DNA of 17,502 nucleotides, from assembly GCA_038231495.1 (NCBI GenBank), contig JBBRLG010000078.1, forward strand, positions 1 to 17,502. Direction: 5' to 3'. Both the position numbers and the translations under genes were made by a program. The stretch's first letter is position 1; each line of letters opens with the position of its first letter. This document shows, piece by piece, positions 1 to 7,487 of the stretch. The DNA is from JBBRLG01 sp038231495. Its GTDB lineage: Bacteria; Planctomycetota; Planctomycetia; Gemmatales; Gemmataceae. Below the pieces are notes generated by a model, which was not told the origin of the DNA, ran no database searches, and saw nothing but the letters and a program-made list of their open reading frames with translations.

Positions 1-118
1 GGGTCAGCTGCCTCGTCAAAGAAAGGACCAAAGCGGCGTCGAGCCGCCGCACTCCAAAGAGCCGCCGGCATTCCCAAGGTAACGAAAACAGCTCCCTTGC
101 TCCCGCACGAGGTGCCAG

Positions 119-1954
119 TTACTCCGGCCGTTCGCGCACGCTGTATTCCAGCTTCCAGCGCTGCTTGCCGTCGCGGCTGAGGCACCACACTTCCAGCGTC
201 CCGACCTCGGTGATCTTCGTGTGCAAGTGAACGGGCACCATCTGGCCTTCGCGGCTCGGGGCTTCCAGCGTGGTGTGCAGCGGGCTTAGCTCCTCGATCT
301 CGCCTTCCCAGTCTTCGACCAGGGTGCCCACGGTGTCGTTGCGGCGCGTGCTTGAGCTGAGGAAGCGGAACTCCGCCGGTGCGCCGATCACCAGGCCGAA
401 TTCCTGGCCCGGCACGTCCGTCTCGGTGCCCTCTTCCATGCCCTGCGGCGCGACGCACAACGCCTTGAGCGGCGGCGGACTGCCCGGCACCGCGGGCAAC
501 GACGTTTCGATGCCGACGTAGTACACGCGGGCCGTACCGCCGCGGATGCGCACGCCCTGGCCGCGACGCACCAGGCCGTAGTAGGCGGCACCGCGCGCCA
601 CTGCCCGGTCGAGGTCCGCGGTGGGCAATTCCTTGATGGAAGTGGAACCCTTTTGCCAGTGGTTCAGGATGGACAGGACGCGCTCGCGCAACGGCTCCGC
701 CTTGAAAACACCGCCGTTGAACAGGAGCGCACTCGGCCCGTGCGCCTTCTTTTTGCCACGCTTGCCCTGACTGCGTTCGAGAAGCTGGTCGGCGTGCCGC
801 GTCAGGAAGTACGCCAGGTGCCGGGTGATCGCCGCGTCGCTGGCGTAGGGCAGGCCGAGTTCTTGCAGGCCGACCGTGCGTTGCTTCGCCGGCTCGGCGT
901 CGGGGGCGCACTCCGGCAAAAAGCCCTCAAGCAACACGCGCTCCATGTCCGCCCGCGTCAGCTCGCCCTTGATGGTGCCGGCAATCACCTTGCTGCCGCG
1001 GCCCAGGACCGCGACCGGCGTGCTTGGCAGCGCGGTGTCACCGAACAGCCGTTCCTTGGCGGCCCGGCAGCTGTGGCCGAGCATCTGCATCTGGGCGCTA
1101 TCGAGCTTGATGTTGCGTGCCGCGAAACCCTGGGCGGCGGCATGGGCCAACGCCAGGTCCATGTTGTCGCCGCCGAGGAGGATGTGGTCGCCGACCGCCA
1201 CGCGCGTCAGGTTCAGCTGGCCGCCGTCCTCGCCCACCGCGATGAGCGAAAAGTCGCTGGTGCCGCCGCCCACGTCGCAGATCAGCACCACGTCGCCGAC
1301 ATCGACCTGCTCGCGCCAGCCGTCGCGGCTCGCATCGATCCAGGCGTAGAACGCCGCCTGCGGCTCTTCCAGCAGCGTCACCCGCTCCAGCCCGGCGTTG
1401 CGCGCCGCCTCGACGGTCAGCTCACGCGCCATCGCGTCGAACGACGCCGGCACCGTCAGCACGACCTCCTGGTTTTCCAGGCGGTTCGCCGTCACCTCCT
1501 TGGCGATGAGAAAGTTCCACGCCTCGGCCAGGTGTTTGAGATAGAGTGTGCTGGCTTCCAACGGCGACACGTGGCGGGCGTCTTGCGGTGCCTTCCACGG
1601 CAGGACGGGGGCCTTGCGGTCGATGCCGGAGTGACACAGCCACGACTTGGCCGACGACACCAGGCGCGTCGGCACCAGGCTGCCCTGTTGCCGGGCGAAC
1701 TCGCCGACCGCGAAATCGCGCTTGGCGTCCCACGGCAGCTTGAGGCTGCCGGCGGGCAGTTCGTTCGGGCCGGGCAGGTACAAAAAAGATGGCAATTGCG
1801 GCTTGTCTTCGACGGCACCGGGCTGCACGACCTGCGGCACGGCCAGGTCGAGGGGGCGCAGCTTGTCCTCGTCACCGGTGCCGGTATCGACGTAGGCGAG
1901 GCCGCAGTTGGTGGTGCCCAAGTCGATGCCGACGACGAAACGCGATGGTGCCAC
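119..1954 (-). CDS. Hsp70-family chaperone-like ATPase, non-canonical (611 aa)
   Basis: This is an actin-fold Hsp70 relative, presumably cytoplasmic, that binds ATP. Visible motifs are phosphate-1 GIDLGTTN (residues 9-16), VPASFD (168-173), EEPQAAFYAW (196-205), phosphate-2 DVGGGTSDF (227-235) and the adenosine motif LLFNGGVF (410-417), followed by AVARGAAYYG (451-460). The nucleotide-binding domain carries a basic insert near 397-404 (KRGKKK). The C-terminal part (about 470-611) is short and does not look like a full DnaK substrate-binding domain with helical lid, so it is not DnaK itself; it is nearer the YegD/HscC-like side families. The start is a GTG with a GGAG upstream (CCGGAG, about 8 nt away). 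It lies downstream of the DUF2760-like gene on the same strand; such pairs are known from other bacteria, which suggests a shared function. The substrate is unknown. Confidence 0.88.
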   Translation of the reverse strand: MAPSRFVVGIDLGTTNCGLAYVDTGTGDEDKLRPLDLAVPQVVQPGAVEDKPQLPSFLYLPGPNELPAGSLKLPWDAKRDFAVGEFARQQGSLVPTRLVSSAKSWLCHSGIDRKAPVLPWKAPQDARHVSPLEASTLYLKHLAEAWNFLIAKEVTANRLENQEVVLTVPASFDAMARELTVEAARNAGLERVTLLEEPQAAFYAWIDASRDGWREQVDVGDVVLICDVGGGTSDFSLIAVGEDGGQLNLTRVAVGDHILLGGDNMDLALAHAAAQGFAARNIKLDSAQMQMLGHSCRAAKERLFGDTALPSTPVAVLGRGSKVIAGTIKGELTRADMERVLLEGFLPECAPDAEPAKQRTVGLQELGLPYASDAAITRHLAYFLTRHADQLLERSQGKRGKKKAHGPSALLFNGGVFKAEPLRERVLSILNHWQKGSTSIKELPTADLDRAVARGAAYYGLVRRGQGVRIRGGTARVYYVGIETSLPAVPGSPPPLKALCVAPQGMEEGTETDVPGQEFGLVIGAPAEFRFLSSSTRRNDTVGTLVEDWEGEIEELSPLHTTLEAPSREGQMVPVHLHTKITEVGTLEVWCLSRDGKQRWKLEYSVRERPE

Positions 1955-1986
1955 GGTCGGACTCCGGTGACAGGATGTTAAGAGGA

Positions 1987-2103
1987 AATTCCATCACGAA
2001 CACACGAAAGGACGAAAAGCCGAAATGAAATACCAAAGAGTGCGCCGCGGGCTGGCAATCCTTATTTCGGTCTTTCGTCCTTTCGTGTTTTCGTGATGGA
2101 ATT
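1987..2103. repeat. Long inverted repeat, 40-bp arms
   Basis: The arms 1987-2026 and 2064-2103 are reverse complements with three mismatches in 40 positions; the loop is 37 nt. Each arm contains phased CACGAA/CACGAAAGGACGAAA-type short repeats. It fills the gap between the DUF2760-like gene and the Hsp70 gene, and it would form a long RNA hairpin in their common transcript. It has no T-run of the kind an intrinsic terminator needs. Its architecture (terminal arms made of ACACGRAA repeats) resembles the repeat at 11396-11555. Confidence 0.9.
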
Positions 2104-2121
2104 CGCTTCGCAGTGGCCGCG

Positions 2122-2709
2122 TCAGGGCAGTTCAACCTCCGCCGGTGCGACGACGAATTCGTCCTGGCCCTCCGGCGGCGCGGGCAGCTTGAAATCCTTG
2201 ACGCGCCAGCCGTGGTGCTGCAACGTGCCCTTGAACGGCGGGTTGCCGGTCACGTTGCCGGTCAGCCGGATCGCCGACGGGTCGAAGCCCGCCGGCACGT
2301 CCACCGAGTCGCCCTCGCGCTGCGGCAGCACCGGCTCCAGCACCAGGTGGTCCTTGAGCACCGTCTGTGCCTTGCGGTGCAGCTCGCGGACGCCCGCGCC
2401 CACCTGGTCGTCGGACGCCTGGCCGATGTCTTCGAGGAAAAAGTCGAGTATCCGGCCCTCACGCTGCAACAGGGCCAGCAGGCGCAACGGCTCGCCGGAG
2501 CGCTTCACCGGCTTGGGCGGTTCCGGCGGCGGCGGGTTTAAGACGGCATGAACCTTGGCGGCAACGGCCGGGTCGCCGAGGACGGCCCGGAACGCCCCCC
2601 AGGCCGCGCTCAGCCGTGCCGTGCTGCCGCCGGCCAGGAGCAACAGGACCAAAAACTCCACCACGAGCAGCCCGGCCCCGGTACCCAGCGCGACGTAGAG
2701 ATTGTCCAT
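2122..2709 (-). CDS. DUF2760-like membrane-anchored protein (195 aa)
   Basis: The ATG at 2709 is preferred over a TTG 39 nt upstream because it directly precedes a hydrophobic helix (about residues 5-26, ending in LLLLAGG) typical of the family's N-terminus. The rest is soluble: a proline-rich linker, a segment with EPLRLLALLQREGRILDFF (the family hallmark, as I remember it), and a C-terminal beta-rich domain containing GTLQHHGWRVKDFKLP. It matches DUF2760 by recall, not by a search. The function is unknown. It is the upstream gene of a pair with the Hsp70-like protein, so it may be its membrane adaptor or client (inference). A TATAAA-like -10 lies on the minus strand at 2775-2770, but I see no convincing -35. 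Confidence 0.75.
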   Translation of the reverse strand: MDNLYVALGTGAGLLVVEFLVLLLLAGGSTARLSAAWGAFRAVLGDPAVAAKVHAVLNPPPPEPPKPVKRSGEPLRLLALLQREGRILDFFLEDIGQASDDQVGAGVRELHRKAQTVLKDHLVLEPVLPQREGDSVDVPAGFDPSAIRLTGNVTGNPPFKGTLQHHGWRVKDFKLPAPPEGQDEFVVAPAEVELP

Positions 2710-2831
2710 TGCGGCTCGACCTTTGGTCAGCGGATCATCCGGACGCAACGCCGTGCGCCCCTGCCGGGATTTATATGGACGGCCCGCGATCCAGTCGCCC
2801 CGCGGCCGCCGCTTTCCGCCCGGATTGCCGC

Positions 2832-2860
2832 TTGACCCGGCGCGGTCGGCGGTTTACTTT
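2832..2860 (+). promoter_or_regulatory. Candidate sigma70-type promoter for the gene at 2968
   Basis: TTGACC (2832-2837), a 17-nt spacer, then TACTTT (2855-2860). The position is suitable, about 100 nt before the ATG at 2968, in the gap between divergent genes. It is a pattern match only. Confidence 0.4.
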
Positions 2861-2967
2861 GGTCTGATAACGACCGACGAACCAACCCTAATCCGGCAGC
2901 GCGCGCGGTGACGAACCGACCGCACCCGTGCGCTGGCCTTCCGCGAACCCTGGACCTGGAGCGTCCC

Positions 2968-3600
2968 ATGTTTTTCATCTTCGGACAGCGCAACTTCGGC
3001 AAAGTAGACCGCGTACCCGGCGTGTTTTATGTGGTGACGCAGTTCTTCCACATTAACTTTGTGCCGCTCATCCCGTTGACGACGTACCTCGTGCTGGAAG
3101 GCTCGGAGTCCGGCAACGGCTTCAAGGGCGTCAAGATTCCGATGAGCTTCAAGTCGATCGTCGTGGCCTGGGGCCGGTGGGCACTGATTATTGGCGCGCT
3201 CATCACCGCGGCCTTCGGCCTCATCTCGCTGCTGGCAGGCGTGAGCGCACGCGACGTGGAGTTGATGGTGCAGGGCGTCGTCTTGGGCCTGGCGTCGGTG
3301 CTGTGCGGCGTGACGTTTTGGGCGACTTATCACTTCTCGAAGGCCGGCCACGACCGCGCCATGCAGCTGGCCGACGAGATCGGCCTGTCGCAGGCCTTCG
3401 TGGCCAAGTGCCTTGACCCAAACCGCGGGCGTGGTGAACCCGACCCCGAAGACATGCTGGAAGCCGAACCGGCGTCTGCGGACGAGCGCGATAAAGACCC
3501 CGACCGCGACTACGACCGCCGGCAGCGCGAGCGGGACCGCGACTACGACCGGGACTATGACCGTCGGGAGCGCGACCGGGATTACGACCGGCGGGATTGA
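2968..3600 (+). CDS. Two-TM membrane protein with DRDYDR-repeat tail (210 aa)
   Basis: The ATG at 2968 is chosen (TGGAG about 6 nt upstream); a GTG 60 nt earlier would only add a non-conserved leader. The N-terminus MFFIFGQRNFGKVDRVPGVF and the segment FHINFVPLIPL recall the zinc-ribbon family-15 type of small bacterial membrane protein, but the zinc-binding cysteines are absent here. Two hydrophobic helices lie at about 70-92 and 100-122. They are followed by an amphipathic stretch with LSQAFVAKCLDPNR and an acidic linker. The last ~35 residues are almost only D, R, Y, E and Q, in repeats of (E/D)RDYDR. The tail is charged but nearly neutral overall, and probably cytoplasmic. Function unknown. 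Confidence 0.75.
   Translation: MFFIFGQRNFGKVDRVPGVFYVVTQFFHINFVPLIPLTTYLVLEGSESGNGFKGVKIPMSFKSIVVAWGRWALIIGALITAAFGLISLLAGVSARDVELMVQGVVLGLASVLCGVTFWATYHFSKAGHDRAMQLADEIGLSQAFVAKCLDPNRGRGEPDPEDMLEAEPASADERDKDPDRDYDRRQRERDRDYDRDYDRRERDRDYDRRD
3502..3597 (+). repeat. In-gene short tandem repeats coding (R)DYDR
   Basis: Imperfect repeats of GACCGCGACTACGACCG-type sequence at the 3' end of the gene starting at 2968. They encode four DYDR units separated by RQRERD/RERD-like spacers. Such tracts can change length by slippage. Confidence 0.75.
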
Positions 3601-3642
3601 TAGCCGATTGAACGGCAGGGCAGGGTCGGATGAAGCCGGTGT

Positions 3643-4062
3643 TTACCCCATAACAAAGAACACGACCGCGGCACCGCCGAGTACGCCTACGAGAACCAAG
3701 ACCGCAACGGCCAGCAGGATTACCGACAGCCAAGATCGCTTTTTCTTCGGCTTCGTCCCACGTTTCGTCGCCGGCGTGTCGGCATCGTCAAACTCGTCGT
3801 CGGCCGGTTGGGGTTCCACCGAGTCGTCGGCAACGTCCCGCGCGGCGTCCTCGTCGGACAAAAGCGCGTCGTTCGTCGGGGGCGTCGGCCGGACCGGCAG
3901 TGCTTTCTGCGGTGCGGCCGCCGCCGACGACCGCGGCTTGAACTCGTCGCGGCGACCGACAAAGACGGCTTTGCACGCCGGGCACCGGACCTTTTTGCCG
4001 ATCCCCTCTGCCGGGATTTTCAGCGGCTTTTTGCACGACTGACAGACGATCACCACGTTCAT
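3643..4062 (-). CDS. Zinc-ribbon protein with C-terminal transmembrane anchor (139 aa)
   Basis: The N-terminus holds a compact zinc ribbon with C7-x2-C10 and C27-x2-C30 (CQSC ... RCPAC), in the form often seen as 'GKKVRCPACKAVF' in planctomycete proteins. A long acidic, proline-rich low-complexity linker (about 45-100) and a basic patch (KRGTKPKKKRS) lead into one C-terminal hydrophobic helix (about 110-137) ending only two residues before the stop, so it is likely tail-anchored with the ribbon in the cytoplasm. The ATG has a clear GGAGG 7 nt upstream. It converges with the gene ending at 3600; 42 nt separate them. The role is unknown; nucleic-acid or protein binding is possible. Confidence 0.8.
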   Translation of the reverse strand: MNVVIVCQSCKKPLKIPAEGIGKKVRCPACKAVFVGRRDEFKPRSSAAAAPQKALPVRPTPPTNDALLSDEDAARDVADDSVEPQPADDEFDDADTPATKRGTKPKKKRSWLSVILLAVAVLVLVGVLGGAAVVFFVMG

Positions 4063-4171
4063 CGTTTGCCCTCCCTACCCCATCCTCGGACAGTGCCGCA
4101 CTCAACGTTTCCCGATGATAACGGCATCAGCTACCGAAATCATGGCGAAATGGGCAGAGTGCGGGGCTTTT

Positions 4172-5239
4172 TCATGGCAAGGGCACGTCATTAAAGGAAA
4201 AGGTGAACGGAATCTCCACCAGCGCGGCGGGCGTGCGGTAGAGCAGCTTCCAGTCGTCGGCCTTGCCGCGGTTCTTGTCGGTGAAGTGATAGGTCAGTAC
4301 GGCGCGGCGCGAGGTCGAGCTTTCCAGCACGTAACTGTTGCTCGCCATCCGTTTCGTGCCGTCCTTGTTTTCGAGCGTCATTTCGTTGTTGACGACCCAG
4401 GATTGGTAGCTCTCGAACGACGGCCCGCCCGGCGGATAGTCGAGGTCGACCCGGACGCTCCAGTGGTCGGTGGCCAGATCGACCTTCGTAACCTTGCACG
4501 TCATGCCGTCCTCGGCGACGGACGGTGCCGGGCCTTTCTTGGCCTGTTTTTCCAGCTGGTCGAGTGTGTCGAACTTCAGCTGCAACATCCGACTGGGGGC
4601 GATGACGCTGAGGGTGCCGCGGATTGCGCCGAACTTGCCGGCGGTGCGGTCGCGCTCCGGCAACGGCAGGTCGAGCAAGAACGATGCGCGGCCGTCCACG
4701 GGGGCGAGGCTCGATCCCTCCTGGCGCACCGGCAGTTCCTTGCCCTGCGCGTCCAGGACCTTCAAGCCGCGCGGCTGGGTTTCGAGGAACAACGGCTGCA
4801 ACCGTGCCTCCCACGCGACCTCGACCGCGGCGGCGTAAGTGGTGCTGCCGGTGTCGAAGTCGTGAATCGCCGTGATCCGCTTGATGGCTGCGCGAAAGAG
4901 GCCGTCGCGACTGACGGGCTGCGATTTTTCCTTGTCCTTGCGCTGCACGAGTGTGATGCTTCCGTCGCGCGGCGCGACCTGGACGTGGGCATGCGCCGCC
5001 TCGGCGACGGCGTCCACCGCTTGCCAGAAGGTCACCGATTTAAGGTCGAGGGTGACGGCGTCGTCCGCGCCGCCGCGACGGTCTTCGACCGCGACGCCGG
5101 CCTGTTTCGCCAGGTCCGCCAGGACGGCGCTGAGTTTGGTCTTGTCGGCGGTCAGGGTGACGGTTTTCGCCTTCGGCAAAGCCGGCCCGGCGGCGGGCTG
5201 CACGAACAAGAGCGCGAGACAAACGAGACCGTTCATCAT
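4172..5239 (-). CDS. Secreted protein with STN-like N-terminal domain (355 aa)
   Basis: A short signal peptide (hydrophobic core NGLVCLALLFV, cleavage probably around residues 18-21) predicts export. Residues about 27-99 (TVTLTADKTKLSAVLADLAK ... VTLDLKSVTFWQAVDAV ... GSITLV) look like the secretin/TonB short N-terminal (STN) fold: a beta strand, a helix containing LSAVLADLAKQAGV, then a second beta-alpha-beta. The remaining ~250 residues are beta-rich and I do not recognise them. Similar proteins are common in planctomycetes without assigned function. The first of two adjacent ATGs is chosen because GGAG lies about 9 nt upstream of it. It follows the ceramidase-like gene by 61 nt on the same strand, with a hairpin between, so it may be in the same transcript. 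Confidence 0.75.
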   Translation of the reverse strand: MMNGLVCLALLFVQPAAGPALPKAKTVTLTADKTKLSAVLADLAKQAGVAVEDRRGGADDAVTLDLKSVTFWQAVDAVAEAAHAHVQVAPRDGSITLVQRKDKEKSQPVSRDGLFRAAIKRITAIHDFDTGSTTYAAAVEVAWEARLQPLFLETQPRGLKVLDAQGKELPVRQEGSSLAPVDGRASFLLDLPLPERDRTAGKFGAIRGTLSVIAPSRMLQLKFDTLDQLEKQAKKGPAPSVAEDGMTCKVTKVDLATDHWSVRVDLDYPPGGPSFESYQSWVVNNEMTLENKDGTKRMASNSYVLESSTSRRAVLTYHFTDKNRGKADDWKLLYRTPAALVEIPFTFSFNDVPLP

Positions 5240-5256
5240 GGTAGGTTACTCCGATC

Positions 5257-5299
5257 GCCGCTTGCGGCTTTGCATTCGGAATGCAAAGCCGCAAGCGGC
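5257..5299. repeat. Perfect hairpin with GCCGCTTGCGGC core
   Basis: Two 20-nt arms, exact reverse complements, separated by a 3-nt loop (CGG). The outer 17 nt, GCCGCTTGCGGCTTTGC, recur at 17405 and 17456. It sits 1 nt after the stop codon of the ceramidase-like gene and just upstream of the next gene's ribosome site. It is a REP-like element; a role in RNA stability or partial termination is possible, but there is no T-run. Confidence 0.9.
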
Positions 5300-5300
5300 A

Positions 5301-6665
5301 TCAGGATTGGTTCACTTCGTGGAGTACATCCAGCATCCCTTGAACCAGCGCGTCCCCCGACGCCGTCGTGAACGGGAACTGGTTCTTGAACTTCGGCGAT
5401 TGCGTCGCGGCGTAGCTGCGCCGCTCGATGTCATAGCCGTCCGGCACATAGCCGATTGAGTCGTTGGCGTAGCCGACGATCATCAGGTCGTCGCGGCCCC
5501 ACTGCCGGCGCGTTTCGAGGGCCAGCGTCGTGAACAGTTCCGAGCCGTTGGCCACCAGGAAGGCGTCGCCGACGCGCACCGCCTGCACCTCGGTCGTCAG
5601 CGTTTCGGGCCGTGAATCCACGTCCTTGAGAGCGTCGTCCGTCCACCCGACGCCGAAACGGCAGACGGCCCGCACCGCCTGGTTCACGTCGCCGCCGTAA
5701 CGCTCCGGCAGCCGGTGCGGGTAATTGACGCACGCCCGCGCGAGGCCGTCGAGCCAACCCGTCGTGTCATGGGTTCGCAACCGGTATTCCGCCTCGTCGC
5801 GGTCGGTCTGAATCTCCGCGCGCGTCCAGCGGCGTGTCGGCAGCACCACGGTCTGCGCGACCGCCTGCACGCGCGCCTCTTCGACCAAGCGGGCCGACGC
5901 CAACGCTTGCAGAGCCAACCCGACGACGGCACGGCCCGGTTCGTGACAGCCGGCCGGGTTGTTCCAGCGGTCGTCGTAGTTCACGTCGCCGCACGAACCC
6001 TGAAAATAAAGCGCGGTCACGCCGGGCAACGTCGCTTCGAGAATGTCCGTGATCTCGCCGGGGTTGTCGCGGCTCAATTCGTCGGCACCGAGGCTCATCG
6101 CGATGACAGGATGCGCCTGGAAATTGACCACGACGGCAAGGGGCCGGCCTTCCCGGTCATCGACGCGCCAGACGCCCAACCGCGAATCGACCGGCCCGTC
6201 GGCGCGGGTACGGTTAAACGTCCAGCCGTTTACCTCCGCCTTGCCGACGGATAGGCAAGCTGGGACGCGCTGCTTCCAGGCGAGGATCACGGCTGTCGCC
6301 GCCTGGCGTGCGGCCCAGGTTCGGTAGTCGACATCGACCTCGCCCGCCCCGCGGATTTGGGCGACGGTCGGCGTGCTATGGCTGTGCGAACTGCCGACGC
6401 AGATGCTTTCGGGCCGTAACCCGGTGGCCGCACAAGCCAGGCGGCGTATTTCCCGCGTAAAGTCGGCGTCGGCGTACATCAAATCCACGGCGACCAGAGC
6501 GGCGGCTTCGGTGCCGTCGTCGAGGACCAGTGCCGTCGCGGCAGTGTGGTCGCGGACGCGCTGCCAGGTGCGGCCGAGGTAATAGCCCCAGCCCGCGAGT
6601 TCCACGCCCCAGGGCGGCGTCAATCGCGTCCGCGCTACACCGGCTTGTAAGGAGACTTTGGTCAC
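5301..6665 (-). CDS. Neutral/alkaline ceramidase-family-like protein (454 aa)
   Basis: The N-terminus (VSLQAGVARTRLTPPWGVEL) and overall order match the N-terminal domain of neutral/alkaline ceramidases, zinc amidohydrolases of sphingolipid N-acyl bonds. Candidate zinc ligands by position are H94 and H96 in SSHSHSTPT, H185 in FQAHPV, E376 in NGSELFTT, and Y406 in the GYANDSIGYVPDGY block. In true ceramidases the nucleophilic serine lies in a GD(V/M)SPN-like motif; here the matching segment is QGSCGDVNYDD (222-232), with Asn in that place. It also lacks a signal peptide and the C-terminal immunoglobulin-like domain. It may therefore be a related hydrolase with a different substrate, which is common in planctomycetes. 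The start is GTG with a weak upstream site (GAGGT, about 12 nt), so the N-terminus is less certain. Confidence 0.8.
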   Translation of the reverse strand: MTKVSLQAGVARTRLTPPWGVELAGWGYYLGRTWQRVRDHTAATALVLDDGTEAAALVAVDLMYADADFTREIRRLACAATGLRPESICVGSSHSHSTPTVAQIRGAGEVDVDYRTWAARQAATAVILAWKQRVPACLSVGKAEVNGWTFNRTRADGPVDSRLGVWRVDDREGRPLAVVVNFQAHPVIAMSLGADELSRDNPGEITDILEATLPGVTALYFQGSCGDVNYDDRWNNPAGCHEPGRAVVGLALQALASARLVEEARVQAVAQTVVLPTRRWTRAEIQTDRDEAEYRLRTHDTTGWLDGLARACVNYPHRLPERYGGDVNQAVRAVCRFGVGWTDDALKDVDSRPETLTTEVQAVRVGDAFLVANGSELFTTLALETRRQWGRDDLMIVGYANDSIGYVPDGYDIERRSYAATQSPKFKNQFPFTTASGDALVQGMLDVLHEVNQS

Positions 6666-6720
6666 TTTTCAATATTACCTCGGCCTGAACATTCCGCACA
6701 CCCGGCCGGCACCAAAGGGA

Positions 6721-6851
6721 CCCTTGCCAACCACCTTCGCCGACCCTTGCCAAGCTTTGGCAAGGGTATATCAGCGCCGCTGCCTGCTCCTGACGGTCGC
6801 TGCGTGCCAAAATCTCACCCTTGCCAAGATTGTTGCGCTTTGGCAAGGGTG
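6721..6851. repeat. Cluster of CCCTTGCCAA palindromes
   Basis: The unit CCCTTGCCAA / TTGGCAAGGG occurs five times. A single copy is at 6721-6730. A near-perfect palindrome is at 6743-6767 (11-nt arms around GCT). A larger hairpin has 12-nt arms at 6816-6827 and 6840-6851 with a 12-nt loop. The second hairpin lies within the reading frame of the toxin remnant that ends at 6771. The cluster looks like a REP/MITE-type repeat that landed in or replaced the end of the toxin gene. Confidence 0.88.
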
Positions 6852-6995
6852 GGGAGGGGTGTCCTCTGCCGCGTCGGGTGTCATGGTTTCGCTGCCATTT
6901 AAGCGCGCAGCCACGACGGACCGCTCGGAAAGCCAGGCGAGTGCCCCGTCGATTTCACGCAGCGCCCGAGCGGCGATGTTAATCGAGTAGGCCAT
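6771..6995 (-). pseudogene. Truncated RelE/ParE-type toxin remnant (74 aa frame)
   Basis: The first ~33 residues (MAYSINIAARALREIDGALA, then WLSERSVVAAR) fit the N-terminal helix of ParE-like toxins, which act on gyrase or ribosome-bound mRNA. After about position 6895 the frame loses all resemblance and runs through the CCCTTGCCAA palindromes to a chance stop. The central and C-terminal catalytic/binding strands are missing, so no active toxin is expected. The ATG is 4 nt after the stop of the antitoxin-like gene, as in intact toxin-antitoxin operons where the antitoxin comes first. ParE assignment is from the short N-terminus only. Confidence 0.6.
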
Positions 6996-6999
6996 CGCG

Positions 7000-7458
7000 T
7001 CACTTGCCCTTGCGGTCGAGCTTGTACTTCTTTCCCAATCGCTCAAGGGCTTCAATAGCCGGCTCGACGCGGCCCGCATCAACGTCTTCCCGGCTTTCGC
7101 GCAGGAATTCCATCATCTCGGCACGTTCGGCCAACTCCAGGAGGCGTTGATAGCCGGCCGCGTCTTGAACCACCAACGCCGCTTTGCCGTTGATGGTCAA
7201 GACCACGGGATGACCATCTTTCTGCGTCTCGAAAAGGCAATTGTCATTCGCCGGCATTTGCTTGTCTTCAACAACTTCTTTCTTGAAGTCCGCGGCCTGC
7301 TCCGGATGAACGAGCCTGGGGCTGCCTACGTAACTCGCCTGCGGAACCTCGATGTCAGGGATGACGACGTAGACAGTCGCCTTCTCCGGCAAGCGCACAT
7401 CGACATCCAATCGGATTTGACCGTTTTCGACGATGCCCTGGAAGGTCGTGACTTTCAC
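7000..7458 (-). CDS. Chimeric antitoxin: AF2212/DUF104-like N-terminus + Phd/YefM-like C-terminus (152 aa)
   Basis: Residues 1-65 (KVTTFQGIVENGQIRLDVDV, then RLPEKATVYVVIPD) resemble small swapped-hairpin antitoxins of the DUF104/AF2212 or AbrB-like kind, which normally stand alone with a tail like HPEQAADFKKEVVED. Residues 82-147 (GHPVVLTINGKAALVVQDAA, GYQRLLELAERAEMMEFLRE, then REDVDAGR) are the C-terminal half of a Phd/YefM antitoxin, including the part that wraps a ParE toxin. The N-terminal DNA-binding piece of Phd is absent and is replaced by the other protein; the join lies around 66-82. The start is GTG with GAGG about 7 nt upstream, 29 nt after the protease gene. It may have lost autoregulation. 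The downstream toxin is broken, so it may be relict or serve another partner. Confidence 0.65.
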   Translation of the reverse strand: MKVTTFQGIVENGQIRLDVDVRLPEKATVYVVIPDIEVPQASYVGSPRLVHPEQAADFKKEVVEDKQMPANDNCLFETQKDGHPVVLTINGKAALVVQDAAGYQRLLELAERAEMMEFLRESREDVDAGRVEPAIEALERLGKKYKLDRKGK

Positions 7459-7487
7459 GGGTTGCCTCGGTTTTCATTCATGCGTCG

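Noticed and set aside
33..47. GCGGC/GCCGC hairpin downstream of the Hsp70 stop as a terminator
   Set aside because: Arms of only 5 nt and no T-run in either direction.
653..1981. 442-codon plus-strand frame opposite the Hsp70 gene
   Set aside because: All Hsp70 motifs are on the minus strand; the plus frame has no domain and the composition of a shadow frame.
6658..6990. Plus-strand frame across the CCCTTGCCAA cluster
   Set aside because: It runs through palindromes and antisense to the toxin remnant, and has no similarity that I can recognise.
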